Positions 52,323-61,123 of a stretch of 64,000 bases of DNA are shown here, piece after piece. The number at the start of each line of letters is the position of its first letter. The stretch's first letter is position 1. The stretch is from the NCBI GenBank assembly GCA_015064415.1, contig SVSG01000007.1, positions 1-64,000 on the forward strand, in the 5' to 3' direction. The position numbers and the translations under genes are program-made. The notes under the pieces are model-generated. The model was not told the origin of the DNA and made no database searches. It saw only the letters and a list, made by a program, of their open reading frames with translations. The DNA is from Oscillospiraceae bacterium. GTDB lineage: Bacteria; Bacillota; Clostridia; Oscillospirales; CAG-272.

Positions 52323-54616
52323 AGCTGTTTTTGAAGCATATATGGCGCTCGATCTGCAAGGCACCCCTCCAGCCGCTTTTGATCTGCCTTGCGGCCGGCG
52401 TTTCCGTGGCGGTCTGTGTGGCGGCGTTTTGCCTTGCCGATCTGTTTGCGGAGCACGCGGCACAGCAGGCGTCGCTGGAAAAGGAGCTGGGGGATATTCT
52501 GATCACGCCGCGCGCGGACAGTGACTCGCATCTTCTGTTCAAGGAGGACGCCGCGCACGTCCTCGGCGACGGGGCGAAGGTCTTCGGTGAGTTTGCCGTC
52601 AGCGGCTTTACCGAGCGCGACAATGATACAGAGCTGCTGCGGGTGTCGGCGGCCGATCTGCTTGCGGCTGATGATTTTTACCGTTTTTCTTACGTGGAGT
52701 ACGACGTGTTCACCACGCAAAATCTGAACAGCGCCGCCATCCTTTCAACGGAGGCGGCAAGGCGCCTGGGCCTTCGCATCGGAGAGAGCTTCACCGTGCG
52801 CATCTGGGAGAGCGAGCATACCTATACGGTGCGCGCCATTGCGGAGCCCACGGGGCTTCTGGCGCAAAGCGATATGCTGGTCTCGCTGACGGGGCTTTTG
52901 CAAACGCTTTCTGCAAGAGTACCCTTGCTTGCCTCTCTTGGCAAGGATTTTTCCCCTGCCACGCGCTTGATGATCCGCGCCGACGGCCTTGAAACGGGGG
53001 AGGCGTATAAGCGCCTGCTTGCGGCAGAGGCCTTCTCAAAGGCATCGGTCACGCTGAGTGTGCGCGAGGGGCAGATGGACTATATGACCACCTTTCAGCT
53101 GGTGTTCGTGCTTGTGCTTTTGCTGTTGCTTTTGGTGCTGGCCGCCTTTGTGATCTGTACCGCGCTTGCCATTTTGCACGAGCGGCGCGCGACGGAGTAC
53201 GCCGTGTTTGCCTGTGCCGGGGCGTCACCCGCGCAGATCGCGGCGCTGACTTATCTGGAAAGCTTTGTGTACGCTCTTGTTTGCGGCGCCCTCGGGGTGG
53301 CGCTTTCCTATCCCGCGCTTTTTTTTGCTGGGGGCTTTTATTCCTGGAACGATACCCCTCTGCGTCCCGGAATCGCGGGTACGTTATTGGGTTTTGCGGC
53401 ATCCTTCTTGTTGATCGGGCTTTGCACCGCGTTGCATTTGCACCGCGTCAAGCGGGTGGATGGGCAAAAGCGTGCCGCGCGTTTTGTGCGGATCTTGCCG
53501 CTTTGCTTGCTGATCCCCATGCTGGTGCTTTGCTATTCGTTACCCGTTGCTTACCGTTTTTATCCCTGCCTTTTGGCACTGCCGCTTGCCGTATGGGCGC
53601 TCTTTTCTCTCTCGCCCGTCCTTTTGCGCATGCTTGCAGGGGGCGCCGAGCGCGTACTTGCGCGGGCGCTTCCGTCCTTGCTGTTGGCGGTCAAAAATCT
53701 GCACCGTCACGTGATGCTGCGCTACGTGGCCCGCTTACTTGCGGTGCTGCTTGCGCTGGTTTTGGCGATCCTGATCTGCGCCGGCAGAATGGGAGAGCAG
53801 CTGGAAACGATGACCGAGGAGCTGCCCTTTCATTTCGTGGTGTTGGGCGTGGACGGGGAGCGCGGCGCGGAGATCGCGAAGGACCCCGCCGTCGCGGCCT
53901 CGATGCATATGATCTATGACGCGGGCGTGGAGCTGCCGAACGGCACCAACGCCTATGCCATTTCCTTTGCGGGGGATCTTGCGGCGTGCGTGCCGCAGGA
54001 GTGGAGCACCGAGCGCTTGCCGAAGGGCAACGAGATCCTGCTTTCCGAGGGGCTGCTTTTGCGCAGCGGCTGCAAGGTGGGTGACGTGCTGGCACTTTCG
54101 ATCGGCGGCGTGTCACGCGATTTTGTGATTGCGGGCAGTATGCCGATGACCATGAACTGTCTGTATTTCGATGCCGACGGCATCGGGGTGGAATGGAATA
54201 TGCTGTGCATTCAACTGACCGAGCAGGCACGTGTGGACGCGGGGGAGACGGAGCGCCTTGGCGCCGTGCTGGAGTCCAAGGGCGGCATTATGGCACCCGC
54301 CAAGCTGGCCTTCGGTGCGCTGCCCGATACGCTTGGCGGGCACCTGAAGCTGGCGCGCTTTTCGGTGTATATCGCGCTTTTGCTGGGGCTTTCCGGCTGT
54401 GCGAACGTGCTGGTACAGCAGTACGATGCGCGCCGCCGCGAGCGAAGGATCCTGCGCGACTGCGGCATGACGCGTGCCACGCTTTGCGGGATGTACCTTT
54501 TCGAGCTTGCTTTCGTGGCACTTTTTGCCGCGCTGTGCGCGGCGCCCACGGCGGCACTTTTGTGCCATCTGGTCGACCTCGGCGTGCGCTCCTTTGGCAT
54601 CGTGCTGTTTTTGTAA
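52319..54616 (+). CDS. FtsX-family ABC permease
   Basis: A 765-residue membrane protein with a first segment near 20-40, an outside domain (about 45-240), a block of three segments (about 255-360), two more near 390-440, a second outside domain (about 490-665) and three C-terminal segments including the R-R-E-R-R-I-L-R-D-C-G-M loop. This is the duplicated eight-to-ten-segment FtsX plan of long permeases such as LolE- or BceB-like proteins. Its start is fixed by the ATGA overlap with the ATPase gene. With the lipoprotein upstream it forms a complete ABC unit; whether it exports, extracts or signals is unknown. Confidence 0.87.
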   Translation: MKLFLKHIWRSICKAPLQPLLICLAAGVSVAVCVAAFCLADLFAEHAAQQASLEKELGDILITPRADSDSHLLFKEDAAHVLGDGAKVFGEFAVSGFTERDNDTELLRVSAADLLAADDFYRFSYVEYDVFTTQNLNSAAILSTEAARRLGLRIGESFTVRIWESEHTYTVRAIAEPTGLLAQSDMLVSLTGLLQTLSARVPLLASLGKDFSPATRLMIRADGLETGEAYKRLLAAEAFSKASVTLSVREGQMDYMTTFQLVFVLVLLLLLLVLAAFVICTALAILHERRATEYAVFACAGASPAQIAALTYLESFVYALVCGALGVALSYPALFFAGGFYSWNDTPLRPGIAGTLLGFAASFLLIGLCTALHLHRVKRVDGQKRAARFVRILPLCLLIPMLVLCYSLPVAYRFYPCLLALPLAVWALFSLSPVLLRMLAGGAERVLARALPSLLLAVKNLHRHVMLRYVARLLAVLLALVLAILICAGRMGEQLETMTEELPFHFVVLGVDGERGAEIAKDPAVAASMHMIYDAGVELPNGTNAYAISFAGDLAACVPQEWSTERLPKGNEILLSEGLLLRSGCKVGDVLALSIGGVSRDFVIAGSMPMTMNCLYFDADGIGVEWNMLCIQLTEQARVDAGETERLGAVLESKGGIMAPAKLAFGALPDTLGGHLKLARFSVYIALLLGLSGCANVLVQQYDARRRERRILRDCGMTRATLCGMYLFELAFVALFAALCAAPTAALLCHLVDLGVRSFGIVLFL

Positions 54617-54631
54617 GATCGAGACAAATAA

Positions 54632-54664
54632 AAAAATTGCCAAGCAAACGCTTGGCAATTTTTT
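54632..54664 (+). terminator. Terminator of the ABC operon
   Basis: AAAAATTGCCAAGC/GCTTGGCAATTTTTT hairpin with AAAC loop, 16 bp after the stop. Its right half recurs as an 18-base direct repeat at 55102-55119. Confidence 0.92.
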
Positions 54665-54665
54665 A

Positions 54666-55119
54666 TTGTATAACGAAAGCCACGCCATAGTGGCGTGGTA
54701 GAAGAAAGGCTATTGCCGATGAGGAGAATATAAACAAAAGAAAAACGCAGGATGTTATGTGAAAAGGCTCCCTCCGGGAGGGAGCTGTCAGTTGTAGACT
54801 GACAGAGGGAGCCCGCGCAACAAAGGAAAAGCGTTTGTAAAAGGGCGTGTCGAGTTGTCAAAAGCAAAATTTCGAAGTGACGCAGGCTCCTTGTGTCACA
54901 CCACCTCGCTTGCGCGAGCTGCGCGTGCCACCTCCCTCTCGGAGGGAGGCTTTTTGTTAGCCCCATTATAACACAAATCGGCAGAGAAAACAACATCTCT
55001 GCCGAAATTTATGTGTATCCGTAGGGGAGACCTGCGGTCTCCCGCGGGCGAACACAGTTCGCCCCTACCATATTCCCAAAACATCCTTATGAGAAGGAGC
55101 GTAACGCTTGGCAATTTTT
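54666..55119. repeat. Repeat insertion between the ABC operon and the NAT gene
   Basis: No gene. GCCACGCC/GGCGTGG hairpin at about 54680-54700. An element at 54766-54950 opens GGCTCCCTCCGGGAGGGAGC and closes CCTCCCTCTCGGAGGGAGG, like the CTCCC elements at 6170 and 20908 but longer and with different inner sequence. Dispersed palindromes GGGAGACCTGCGGTCTCCC (55025-55043) and GGGCGAACACAGTTCGCCC (55046-55064) follow in tandem. The block is flanked by copies of AACGCTTGGCAATTTTTT (about 54648-54665 and 55102-55119), as if inserted or duplicated within one terminator. Confidence 0.7.
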
Positions 55120-56019
55120 TCATTTCAGCGTGAAAAATCCAAGGCCGACGGCGGTTTTCTCGCCCCGTTTGACCCTTTGTGCATAGGCGCGGCGCAAGGA
55201 GCTGTCCTGCGGCAGGGCATCGGGGTCGCCCGTGTATTGGCAATCGAACAGCCGCCAGAGCTGTGAGTAATCCGGGCATTCTTCTGTTTCTACGATCTCA
55301 AAATCGCGGATGAAGGCGGCAAGATTTGAGTCGGGGCGAAGCACCGTGAGGTTCCACGGATCCAGAAGCCAGGAATGGCAGGTGAACAACGTGGGTGCAT
55401 CCTTGAAGGCATCCGCAAAGAACTCTTTCGCCTTGGCATAGGACTCCAGCACCTCATCGTGGTCCAGTCGCGTGCCCGTGCGCGGGATGTGAATATTGAT
55501 GGCTGTTTGCCCCTCCGTGACCTGAAAATCGGCACACGTATAGGACTTTTTCGCCCGTGTCAGCTCAAATTGCAGTCTGCCAAGGGCAAAACGCTCCAGC
55601 TTGAAAAAGCCGGAAAACCACATCCCGACAAAGGAGCCGTTGATGCCGTGCACCAGGCGGCACTCCTCTAATTTGTAGGCAAGATCTGCCATCGCGGCCC
55701 AAAACAGCCCTTCGTCGATCCCGCGCGCAAGATAATGCGCGCGCAAGGGCTCTGCCAGCGAAACATAAAGCAAAAGCTTGCCCGTGTAAGGGTGAACGCC
55801 CACCGCCTCGCACAGGGCTTGGTTTTCCTCCTGCAGGGGGGTGAAATGGATGGCGCAGTCCTTGCGGTATGCCTCCAATATGGCGCAAAAACGCGAAAAA
55901 CTCGTACCGTTTGCCGCTATTTTGTCAAAAGCGGCCAAAAGATCGCTTTGCGCGTCAGCGGGGAAGCTCAGCGCTTCCATATAGTATTTTGCGCGTGCGC
56001 GCAGGGTGCTTGCGTCCAT
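55120..56019 (-). CDS. Acyltransferase-like protein with NAT_N / GNAT_C-type domains
   Basis: A 299-residue cytoplasmic protein resembling the two-domain 'acyltransferase domain-containing' proteins of Firmicutes. The N-terminal helical part runs to about 125 (TPLQEENQALCEAVGVHPYT), and a GNAT-like C-terminal part holds INIHIPRTGTRLDHDEVLES, LFTCHSWLLDPWNLTVL and SNLAAFIRDFEI. The conserved C-H-S-W-L-L segment is characteristic. Acetyl or acyl transfer is inferred from fold only. GGAGGGG sets the ATG; a 14-codon extension has no site. Confidence 0.65.
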   Translation of the reverse strand: MDASTLRARAKYYMEALSFPADAQSDLLAAFDKIAANGTSFSRFCAILEAYRKDCAIHFTPLQEENQALCEAVGVHPYTGKLLLYVSLAEPLRAHYLARGIDEGLFWAAMADLAYKLEECRLVHGINGSFVGMWFSGFFKLERFALGRLQFELTRAKKSYTCADFQVTEGQTAINIHIPRTGTRLDHDEVLESYAKAKEFFADAFKDAPTLFTCHSWLLDPWNLTVLRPDSNLAAFIRDFEIVETEECPDYSQLWRLFDCQYTGDPDALPQDSSLRRAYAQRVKRGEKTAVGLGFFTLK

Positions 56020-56085
56020 TGGAGATCCCCTCCCGTTCGTATTTTCTTCATTATACCACAAAACGGTGGGGGATGGCTGTGCTTT

Positions 56086-56262
56086 TTGAAAAAAAGCAAA
56101 ATTTTGCTATAATTGCACTGCCTTTTGTGATATAGTAAGGTCCATATTCTCGAAAAGGAAAGAAAAGCCTCCCTTTTTCAAAAGCTTTAACCAAAAGAAA
56201 ACGCATAACGTATGTCGCCGTGAAAATAAAAAAAGGATGCGCTGTGAAACGCATCCTGTTTT
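56086..56262 (+). ncRNA. Candidate small RNA (orphan promoter plus hairpin)
   Basis: TTGAAA (56086-56091) and TATAAT (56108-56113) with a 16-bp spacer point rightwards, but no gene follows on this strand. About 140 nt on, AGGATGCG/CGCATCCT (56231-56254) followed by a T-run gives a good terminator. The predicted transcript, about 56120-56262, has no convincing reading frame. It lies in the gap between two minus-strand genes. The hairpin is also part of the recurrent terminator module, so this may be only a chance promoter. Confidence 0.35.
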
Positions 56263-56290
56263 TTTGTTTGAATGGTTTTGGGTGGGGGTG

Positions 56291-56323
56291 CGGGGGAGCC
56301 CTTTTGTCAAAAGGACTCCCCCG
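56291..56323 (-). terminator. Terminator of the isomerase-Gfo/Idh operon (recurrent type)
   Basis: CGGGGGAG/CTCCCCCG outer stem with a CCTTTT/AAAAGG inner stem directly after the stop codon; the linker and an AGGATGCG/CGCATCCT hairpin follow on the minus strand. Confidence 0.8.
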
Positions 56324-56335
56324 CCTATACACACA

Positions 56336-57526
56336 TCAAATCTTCGGAATTTTGATCTCAACCTCGCGGCCTGCGGCGGCGGACTTGGCGATGCCGTCGA
56401 TGATGGCCTGGTTGTAAAGGATCTGGGAGGAGGGAACGGGGGCGGTGCCGCCCTCCTTCACAGCGTCCACGAAGGAGCGGATCTTGAGGTCAAACAGGGA
56501 AATGCCCTGCTTTTCCTCGGCGGAGACGATGATCGGGATCTCGGTCACGGTCTGCTGACCGCAGACCTCGTGATACAGCTTCATGGGGCCGCCGACGGAG
56601 CCGTTCCAGCAGTCGGTAGAGGGGATGCGCAGGCCGCCCTTCTTACCCAGGATCAGGGTGTCACCGGGGGTGTCGATGTTCATGGCCCACGCGATGCGGA
56701 AGTCGAGAATGATGCCGCCCTCCAGACGGATGAATGCGGCGGCGAAATCGTCCACGCCGAACAGCTTCGCGTATTCGGGGTGACCGGTCTTGACGTAGTT
56801 GCAGTAGTTCGGGTCGGTGCCGAAGAAGTTCGACTTGTAGCCGCTGACGGTAAGGGGCTTCGGGTAGCCGATGGCGTTGAGCACCATATCAAGCGAGTAG
56901 CAGCCGATGTCACCGAGCGCGCCGATGCCGGCGGTCTTGTCCTCGATAAAGGTGGTGCCGAAGGGGGTGGGAATGCCGCGACGGCGGCCGCCGCCCGTCT
57001 GAATGTAGTAGACCTCGCCAAGGGCGCCGGACTCGACGATCTTCTTGATCATCTTCATGTTCGCGTCCATACGGGGCTGGAAGCCGATCGACAGGATCTT
57101 GCCGCTCTCCTTTTCGGCGCGGCAGACCTCAACGGCCTCGTCCAGCGTTACCGTGAAGGGCTTTTCCAAAAGGACGTGCATACCCTTCTTCAGCGCATAG
57201 ATGGCGGGCTCGGCGTGCTGACGGTTGTAGGTGCAGATGGTGACGGCGTCAAGCTGCAGACTCTCGTCATCCAGCATCTCCTTGTGGTCCTTGTAATCGG
57301 TCTTGACGCCCTCGACCTCGTATTTTTCAAAGAAGGCCTTTGCCTTGCCGGGGATGAGGTCACAGCCGGCAACGATCTCTACGTCCGGCTGCTTTTTGAA
57401 GGACTTGACGTGACTTTGTGCGATCCAGCCGCAGCCGATAAAGCCGATGCGCAGCTTGCGGTTGGTGTCGATCTCCTTTTTCTCGTGGTTCTCCTGGAAG
57501 GCGAACAGATCTTTGTTTTCTGCCAT
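56336..57526 (-). CDS. Gfo/Idh/MocA-family oxidoreductase
   Basis: A 396-residue NAD(P)-dependent oxidoreductase. An N-terminal charged extension of about 20 residues precedes the Rossmann start LRIGFIGCGWIAQSHVKSFK (GCGWIA nucleotide loop). LLEKPFTVTLDEAVE near 110 carries the conserved E-K-P, and the C-terminal domain has GGGRRRGIPTPFG and GDIGCYSLDM, the latter with substrate-site residues. The start is the ATG with AGGAGT upstream. It follows the TIM-barrel isomerase gene by 14 bp; together such pairs act on sugars or inositols. Substrate unknown. Confidence 0.87.
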   Translation of the reverse strand: MAENKDLFAFQENHEKKEIDTNRKLRIGFIGCGWIAQSHVKSFKKQPDVEIVAGCDLIPGKAKAFFEKYEVEGVKTDYKDHKEMLDDESLQLDAVTICTYNRQHAEPAIYALKKGMHVLLEKPFTVTLDEAVEVCRAEKESGKILSIGFQPRMDANMKMIKKIVESGALGEVYYIQTGGGRRRGIPTPFGTTFIEDKTAGIGALGDIGCYSLDMVLNAIGYPKPLTVSGYKSNFFGTDPNYCNYVKTGHPEYAKLFGVDDFAAAFIRLEGGIILDFRIAWAMNIDTPGDTLILGKKGGLRIPSTDCWNGSVGGPMKLYHEVCGQQTVTEIPIIVSAEEKQGISLFDLKIRSFVDAVKEGGTAPVPSSQILYNQAIIDGIAKSAAAGREVEIKIPKI

Positions 57527-57540
57527 GTTACGATACTCCT

Positions 57541-58359
57541 TTACCAAGTAATAGATTTGAGGTATTGAATGCTCTTTTCGGCGCAGCCAAGCTCGTCAAG
57601 CCCCATCGAGGGGGAATCCTGCTCGACCACGACCCACTCGGCGCCCGCGTCCTCCGCGGCGGCGAGAATGGCGGGGAAGTCCTGCTTGCCGTGCCCCACG
57701 GGGCGGAACTCAAAGCCCTCGGGACGCTTGGGGGGCGCGACCGTCTTTTCGCCGATCAGCTCGTACATATTCTCGGTCTTCTCGCCAAAGAAATCCTTGA
57801 GGTGCACCACGGGGGCGCGCCCTGCGTACTTGCGGACGAAGTCGGCGGGGTTCTCGCCGCCCACGTTCACCCAGCAGGTATCCAGCTGTGTTTTAAGCAG
57901 GTCGGCGCTGACCGTCTCGTAGATCTTGTCGATGCCGTAGGTACCGTCCAGCTTGACAAACTCGAAATCGTGGTTGTGATAAAGCAGCGTGATGCCGTGC
58001 TTGTTGGCAATGGCGCCGAACTCCTTGATCTTTTCCAGCACCTCGTCAAACCTTTCCTTGCCGGGGCGGTATTCCTCGGGCAAGCTGGGGATGGCGACGA
58101 AGCGCATACCGATGGCGGCGTATTTTGCAAAGGTCGCCTCGGCGTCCTTGAACATTTCGTTGATGCTGACGTGCGCGGAGATCGGCACAAGGCCCACCTC
58201 TTCGCAAAGCGCCTTGATCTCAGCGGGGGAGCGGTCGAAAAGTCCCGCAAATTCCACACCGTCATAGCCCATCTCTTTTACTTTTTTCAGCGTGGCGGCA
58301 AGATCCTTTTTCATCTCGTTGCGCACGGAATACAGCTGTAATGCAATCGGCAAAGCCAT
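57541..58359 (-). CDS. Sugar phosphate isomerase/epimerase (xylose isomerase-like TIM barrel)
   Basis: A 272-residue TIM barrel of the AP-endonuclease-2/xylose isomerase-like family. IALQLYSVRNEM at the N-terminus, GVEFAGLF, PISAHVS, LLYHNHDFEF (His and Glu metal ligands), QLDTCWVNVGG and WVVVEQD (C-terminal Glu) mark the barrel strands and metal site. It probably isomerises or epimerises a keto-sugar produced or consumed by the Gfo/Idh enzyme encoded just downstream. GGAGGTG sets the ATG; the longer frame lacks a site. Confidence 0.88.
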   Translation of the reverse strand: MALPIALQLYSVRNEMKKDLAATLKKVKEMGYDGVEFAGLFDRSPAEIKALCEEVGLVPISAHVSINEMFKDAEATFAKYAAIGMRFVAIPSLPEEYRPGKERFDEVLEKIKEFGAIANKHGITLLYHNHDFEFVKLDGTYGIDKIYETVSADLLKTQLDTCWVNVGGENPADFVRKYAGRAPVVHLKDFFGEKTENMYELIGEKTVAPPKRPEGFEFRPVGHGKQDFPAILAAAEDAGAEWVVVEQDSPSMGLDELGCAEKSIQYLKSITW

Positions 58360-58392
58360 AAAAGCACCTCCTAAGGGTAAGTTGTTAGTTTC

Positions 58393-58421
58393 ATTATAAG
58401 ACAATTTGTGTGCAAAGGCAA
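58393..58421 (-). promoter_or_regulatory. Promoter of the isomerase-Gfo/Idh operon
   Basis: Minus strand TTGCCT (58421-58416) and TATAAT (58398-58393) with a 17-bp spacer. Confidence 0.75.
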
Positions 58422-58490
58422 GTCAGAATTTGGTGCATAGTGGACAAAAATTGCTCTTTTAAACGTGCACGCGTTTTTTTGAAAAACAAC

Positions 58491-58519
58491 TTGATTATTT
58501 GGGCACTTCGTGGTAAAAT
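58491..58519 (+). promoter_or_regulatory. Promoter of the M20 amidohydrolase gene
   Basis: TTGATT (58491-58496) and TAAAAT (58514-58519) with a 17-bp spacer, 30 bp before the ATG. The region between it and the divergent promoter is 70 bp of AT-rich sequence. Confidence 0.75.
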
Positions 58520-58549
58520 GGAGGTATCATTGGAACAGGAGCTTGTGCT

Positions 58550-59701
58550 ATGGAAAGTTACGTTGTGAATTTGCGCCGTGAGCTGCACCAACATGCAGAG
58601 ATCGGCTTTGATCTGCCCGAAACGCTGGCGATTCTGCGCCGCGAGCTGGATGCGCTGGGTGTTCCGTACACCGAGCAGTACGGCAAAAGCAGTATCGTGG
58701 CAACGGTGAATCCCGAAAAATCGCATTTTACCATCGGCGTGCGCGCCGATACGGACGCTCTGCCCATCGAGGAGCAGAACGACGTCCCCTATAGATCCTG
58801 CCACAAGGGCATCATGCACGCTTGCGGACACGACTCGCACGCCGCTATCGTGATGGAGACGTTGCGCCGCGTGTGGGCGATGCGTGAGCAGATCGGTTGC
58901 TGTGTGAAGTTCATCTTCCAGGCGGCGGAGGAGTACGCTCCCTCGGGCGCGATGCTGATGGTGAAGGACGGCGTGATGGAGGATATCGACTGCATCGTCG
59001 GTATGCACTGCGACACCAACTTCCCCGCAGGGCATCTGGCGATCACCGAAGGACCGCAGAACGCCACCAGCGACGGCTTTATGCTGGATTTTTACGGCGT
59101 GTCTGCGCACGCCGCAAGACAGCACGCGGGCGTGGATGCCAACGTGATGGCTCTGCGCGCCTTTATGGATATTGAGCTGATGATCGCCAAGGAGATCAAC
59201 GCCAAAAAGCCCGTGATCTTCAACGTGGGCGCGATCCACGGCGGCAGCGCCAATAACATCATATGCGACCATTGCTCTATGTTCTGCACCCTGCGCACCT
59301 GGGAGGACGGGGTGGCAGAGTACGTGCTGGATAAGGTGAAGCGCATCATCGAGGCGGTGGCAAGCACCGCAGGCGGCAGCGCGACCTTTACCCTCAAAAA
59401 GCATTATCCCATCATTCAGAACGACAAGAAGATGACCGCGCTTTTCCGCGCCGCGGGTGTCAAGACCGTGGGCGAGGAAAATATGCACGAGAACGCGCGC
59501 GGCATGGGCGGCGAGGACTTTTCCTACTTTGCCAACGAAAAGCCGGGTGCCTTCATGCGCTTTGGCGTGCGCAACGAGGAAAAGGGCTATACCATCGGCG
59601 TGCACAACGACCGCTTTATGTTGGACGAGGACGCGCTGGAGTACGGTGTGCGCACCTTCGTGCAGTTCATTCTGGATAATCAAAACGGCATCGAATTTTA
59701 A
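58550..59701 (+). CDS. M20-family amidohydrolase/deacylase
   Basis: A 383-residue di-metal hydrolase of the M20D group (N-acyl amino-acid or peptide amidohydrolases). RRELHQHAEIGFDLPETLAI at the N-terminus, GVRADTDALPI, HACGHDSHAAI (His-rich metal site), FQAAEEYAPSGA (catalytic Glu pair) and GMGGEDFSYF near the end are the family blocks. It probably releases an acyl group from an amino acid or indole conjugate; substrate unknown. AGGAG lies nine bases before the ATG. Monocistronic with a shared terminator. Confidence 0.92.
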   Translation: MESYVVNLRRELHQHAEIGFDLPETLAILRRELDALGVPYTEQYGKSSIVATVNPEKSHFTIGVRADTDALPIEEQNDVPYRSCHKGIMHACGHDSHAAIVMETLRRVWAMREQIGCCVKFIFQAAEEYAPSGAMLMVKDGVMEDIDCIVGMHCDTNFPAGHLAITEGPQNATSDGFMLDFYGVSAHAARQHAGVDANVMALRAFMDIELMIAKEINAKKPVIFNVGAIHGGSANNIICDHCSMFCTLRTWEDGVAEYVLDKVKRIIEAVASTAGGSATFTLKKHYPIIQNDKKMTALFRAAGVKTVGEENMHENARGMGGEDFSYFANEKPGAFMRFGVRNEEKGYTIGVHNDRFMLDEDALEYGVRTFVQFILDNQNGIEF

Positions 59702-59749
59702 TTTAGTGCCCAAACGGTATGAAAAAAGCCGCCGAAAGGCGGCTTTTTT
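59700..59749. terminator. Bidirectional terminator within a ~48-bp direct repeat
   Basis: AAAAAAGCCGCC/GGCGGCTTTTTT with GAAA loop between the convergent M20 and xylanase genes. Together with the preceding AATTTAGTGCCCAAACGG segment it recurs at 61979-62027 with one indel. Confidence 0.9.
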
Positions 59750-59750
59750 G

Positions 59751-61094
59751 TTATACTATGACGGCGAGGTCGCCTTCCTTTCCTTTTTCCAGCTTCAAGA
59801 TTGCGGTAGCGTCGCCCACGGTGAGCGCGTAATTGCCAAAGAAGCCGCGGAAGGAAAGATAGCCGTCCGCATCGGTCATGGCAGTGAGGTTGGTGCACCA
59901 TTCCTCCTCAAAGAGGTGTTTTAGCATCAAGGCGCTCTTTTTGGGTGTCATATCCTTGTGGAAAAGGCCTCCGCGACAGCGGTTTTCGTCGTATTCCGCA
60001 CCAAGCGTGTAGCCGTGGCCGTCTGCCGTGTTCCAGTAAACGATGGTATCCATCAGCGGATGCGAGAAGTATGCGGAGTACCACAGCTTCAGCATATCCG
60101 CCTGCAGCTGCTCGAATTCCTCGCCCTCACCGAAGGTGGGAATGGTGATCTCTGTGATCTCCAGCGGGAGATCGAATTGGCCGAGAATGTCGAGCGTGTG
60201 CAGCATCTCGCACACGTTGCCGCGATCCACAAGCTCGCGGGCGCTTTGCTCATACTGCTCCGGTGTTTGCGCCTTGTAGCCCACGAACAGATGCGACTGA
60301 ATGCCGATCTTGTCCATTGTGACACCCTTCAAAAGCGCGTTTTCCAAAAGCAACGGGTATCTGTCCGTAACACCGTATTGCTTAAAGCGGTGCCAACGAA
60401 CCGTTTCGTTAAAGACGAGCTTGTTATTGGGGAAAAATTTGCGCGCGGTTTCCCATGACCATGTAATAAGATCGGGAGAGTGGGCAAGGGCAGAGGTGCG
60501 GCCCTTCCAGGTCGGGATGCAAAGCACCTCGTTGATGACCTCCACCTCGTACAGCTTATCCGCATAGCGCTCGGCGATCTCGGCAAAGCGCTTTTCGTAG
60601 GCGGCCTTGACCTCGGCAAGCGGCAGCGATTTGATCCATTCCGGCATATATGCCTCGTACACAAGACAATGGAGCTTCGCATCGATGCCCTTTTCGCGGC
60701 AGTACTCTATGCAAAGATCGGGCGCGGGGCGGCGGTAGATCTTTTCGCTGTCTGCGGCAAAGCGCGGCTTGCCGCGTTCCGGCTCCAGCGTGTTCCAATA
60801 AAAGGGGACGGTGGTAAGGTTGAAATATCGATGGAACGTATCGCGGTAGCGCACATTCAGCTCCTTTTCCTTGAACTCATCCAGCATAAAGATATTGGCA
60901 CCGTAGCGGAAGGCGTGCGCGGTCTGTTTGATCTCCACACGCGTGTTTGCAAGCGGCTTTCCGACAGCATCCGTCACGCGCACGCGACAGTCCCCCTTGC
61001 GGTTTTGCTCGATGCCGTCGGCAATGCGCTTTTGCAGGGCGGCATCGGTTGCATACGGCTCGTAGTAAAGCTTATAAAAATCCGAATAGGTCAT
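59751..61094 (-). CDS. GH10-family endo-xylanase-like enzyme, intracellular
   Basis: A 447-residue retaining glycosidase. An N-terminal beta module (about 35-70) contains CRVRVTDAVGKPLANTRVEI, with QTAHAFRYGANIF after it; this precedes many GH10 barrels. TVPFYWNTLEPERGKP (about 95-110), VEVINEVL with Glu189 as acid/base, and LEITEITIP with Glu315 as nucleophile are the GH10 landmarks. No signal peptide, so it likely acts on imported xylo-oligosaccharides. GGAG precedes the ATG. It diverges from an AraC regulator whose promoter region carries a repeated site spanning both promoters. Confidence 0.88.
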   Translation of the reverse strand: MTYSDFYKLYYEPYATDAALQKRIADGIEQNRKGDCRVRVTDAVGKPLANTRVEIKQTAHAFRYGANIFMLDEFKEKELNVRYRDTFHRYFNLTTVPFYWNTLEPERGKPRFAADSEKIYRRPAPDLCIEYCREKGIDAKLHCLVYEAYMPEWIKSLPLAEVKAAYEKRFAEIAERYADKLYEVEVINEVLCIPTWKGRTSALAHSPDLITWSWETARKFFPNNKLVFNETVRWHRFKQYGVTDRYPLLLENALLKGVTMDKIGIQSHLFVGYKAQTPEQYEQSARELVDRGNVCEMLHTLDILGQFDLPLEITEITIPTFGEGEEFEQLQADMLKLWYSAYFSHPLMDTIVYWNTADGHGYTLGAEYDENRCRGGLFHKDMTPKKSALMLKHLFEEEWCTNLTAMTDADGYLSFRGFFGNYALTVGDATAILKLEKGKEGDLAVIV

Positions 61095-61123
61095 AAGGCG
61101 CTCTCCTTTGTGTTGATGAATTC

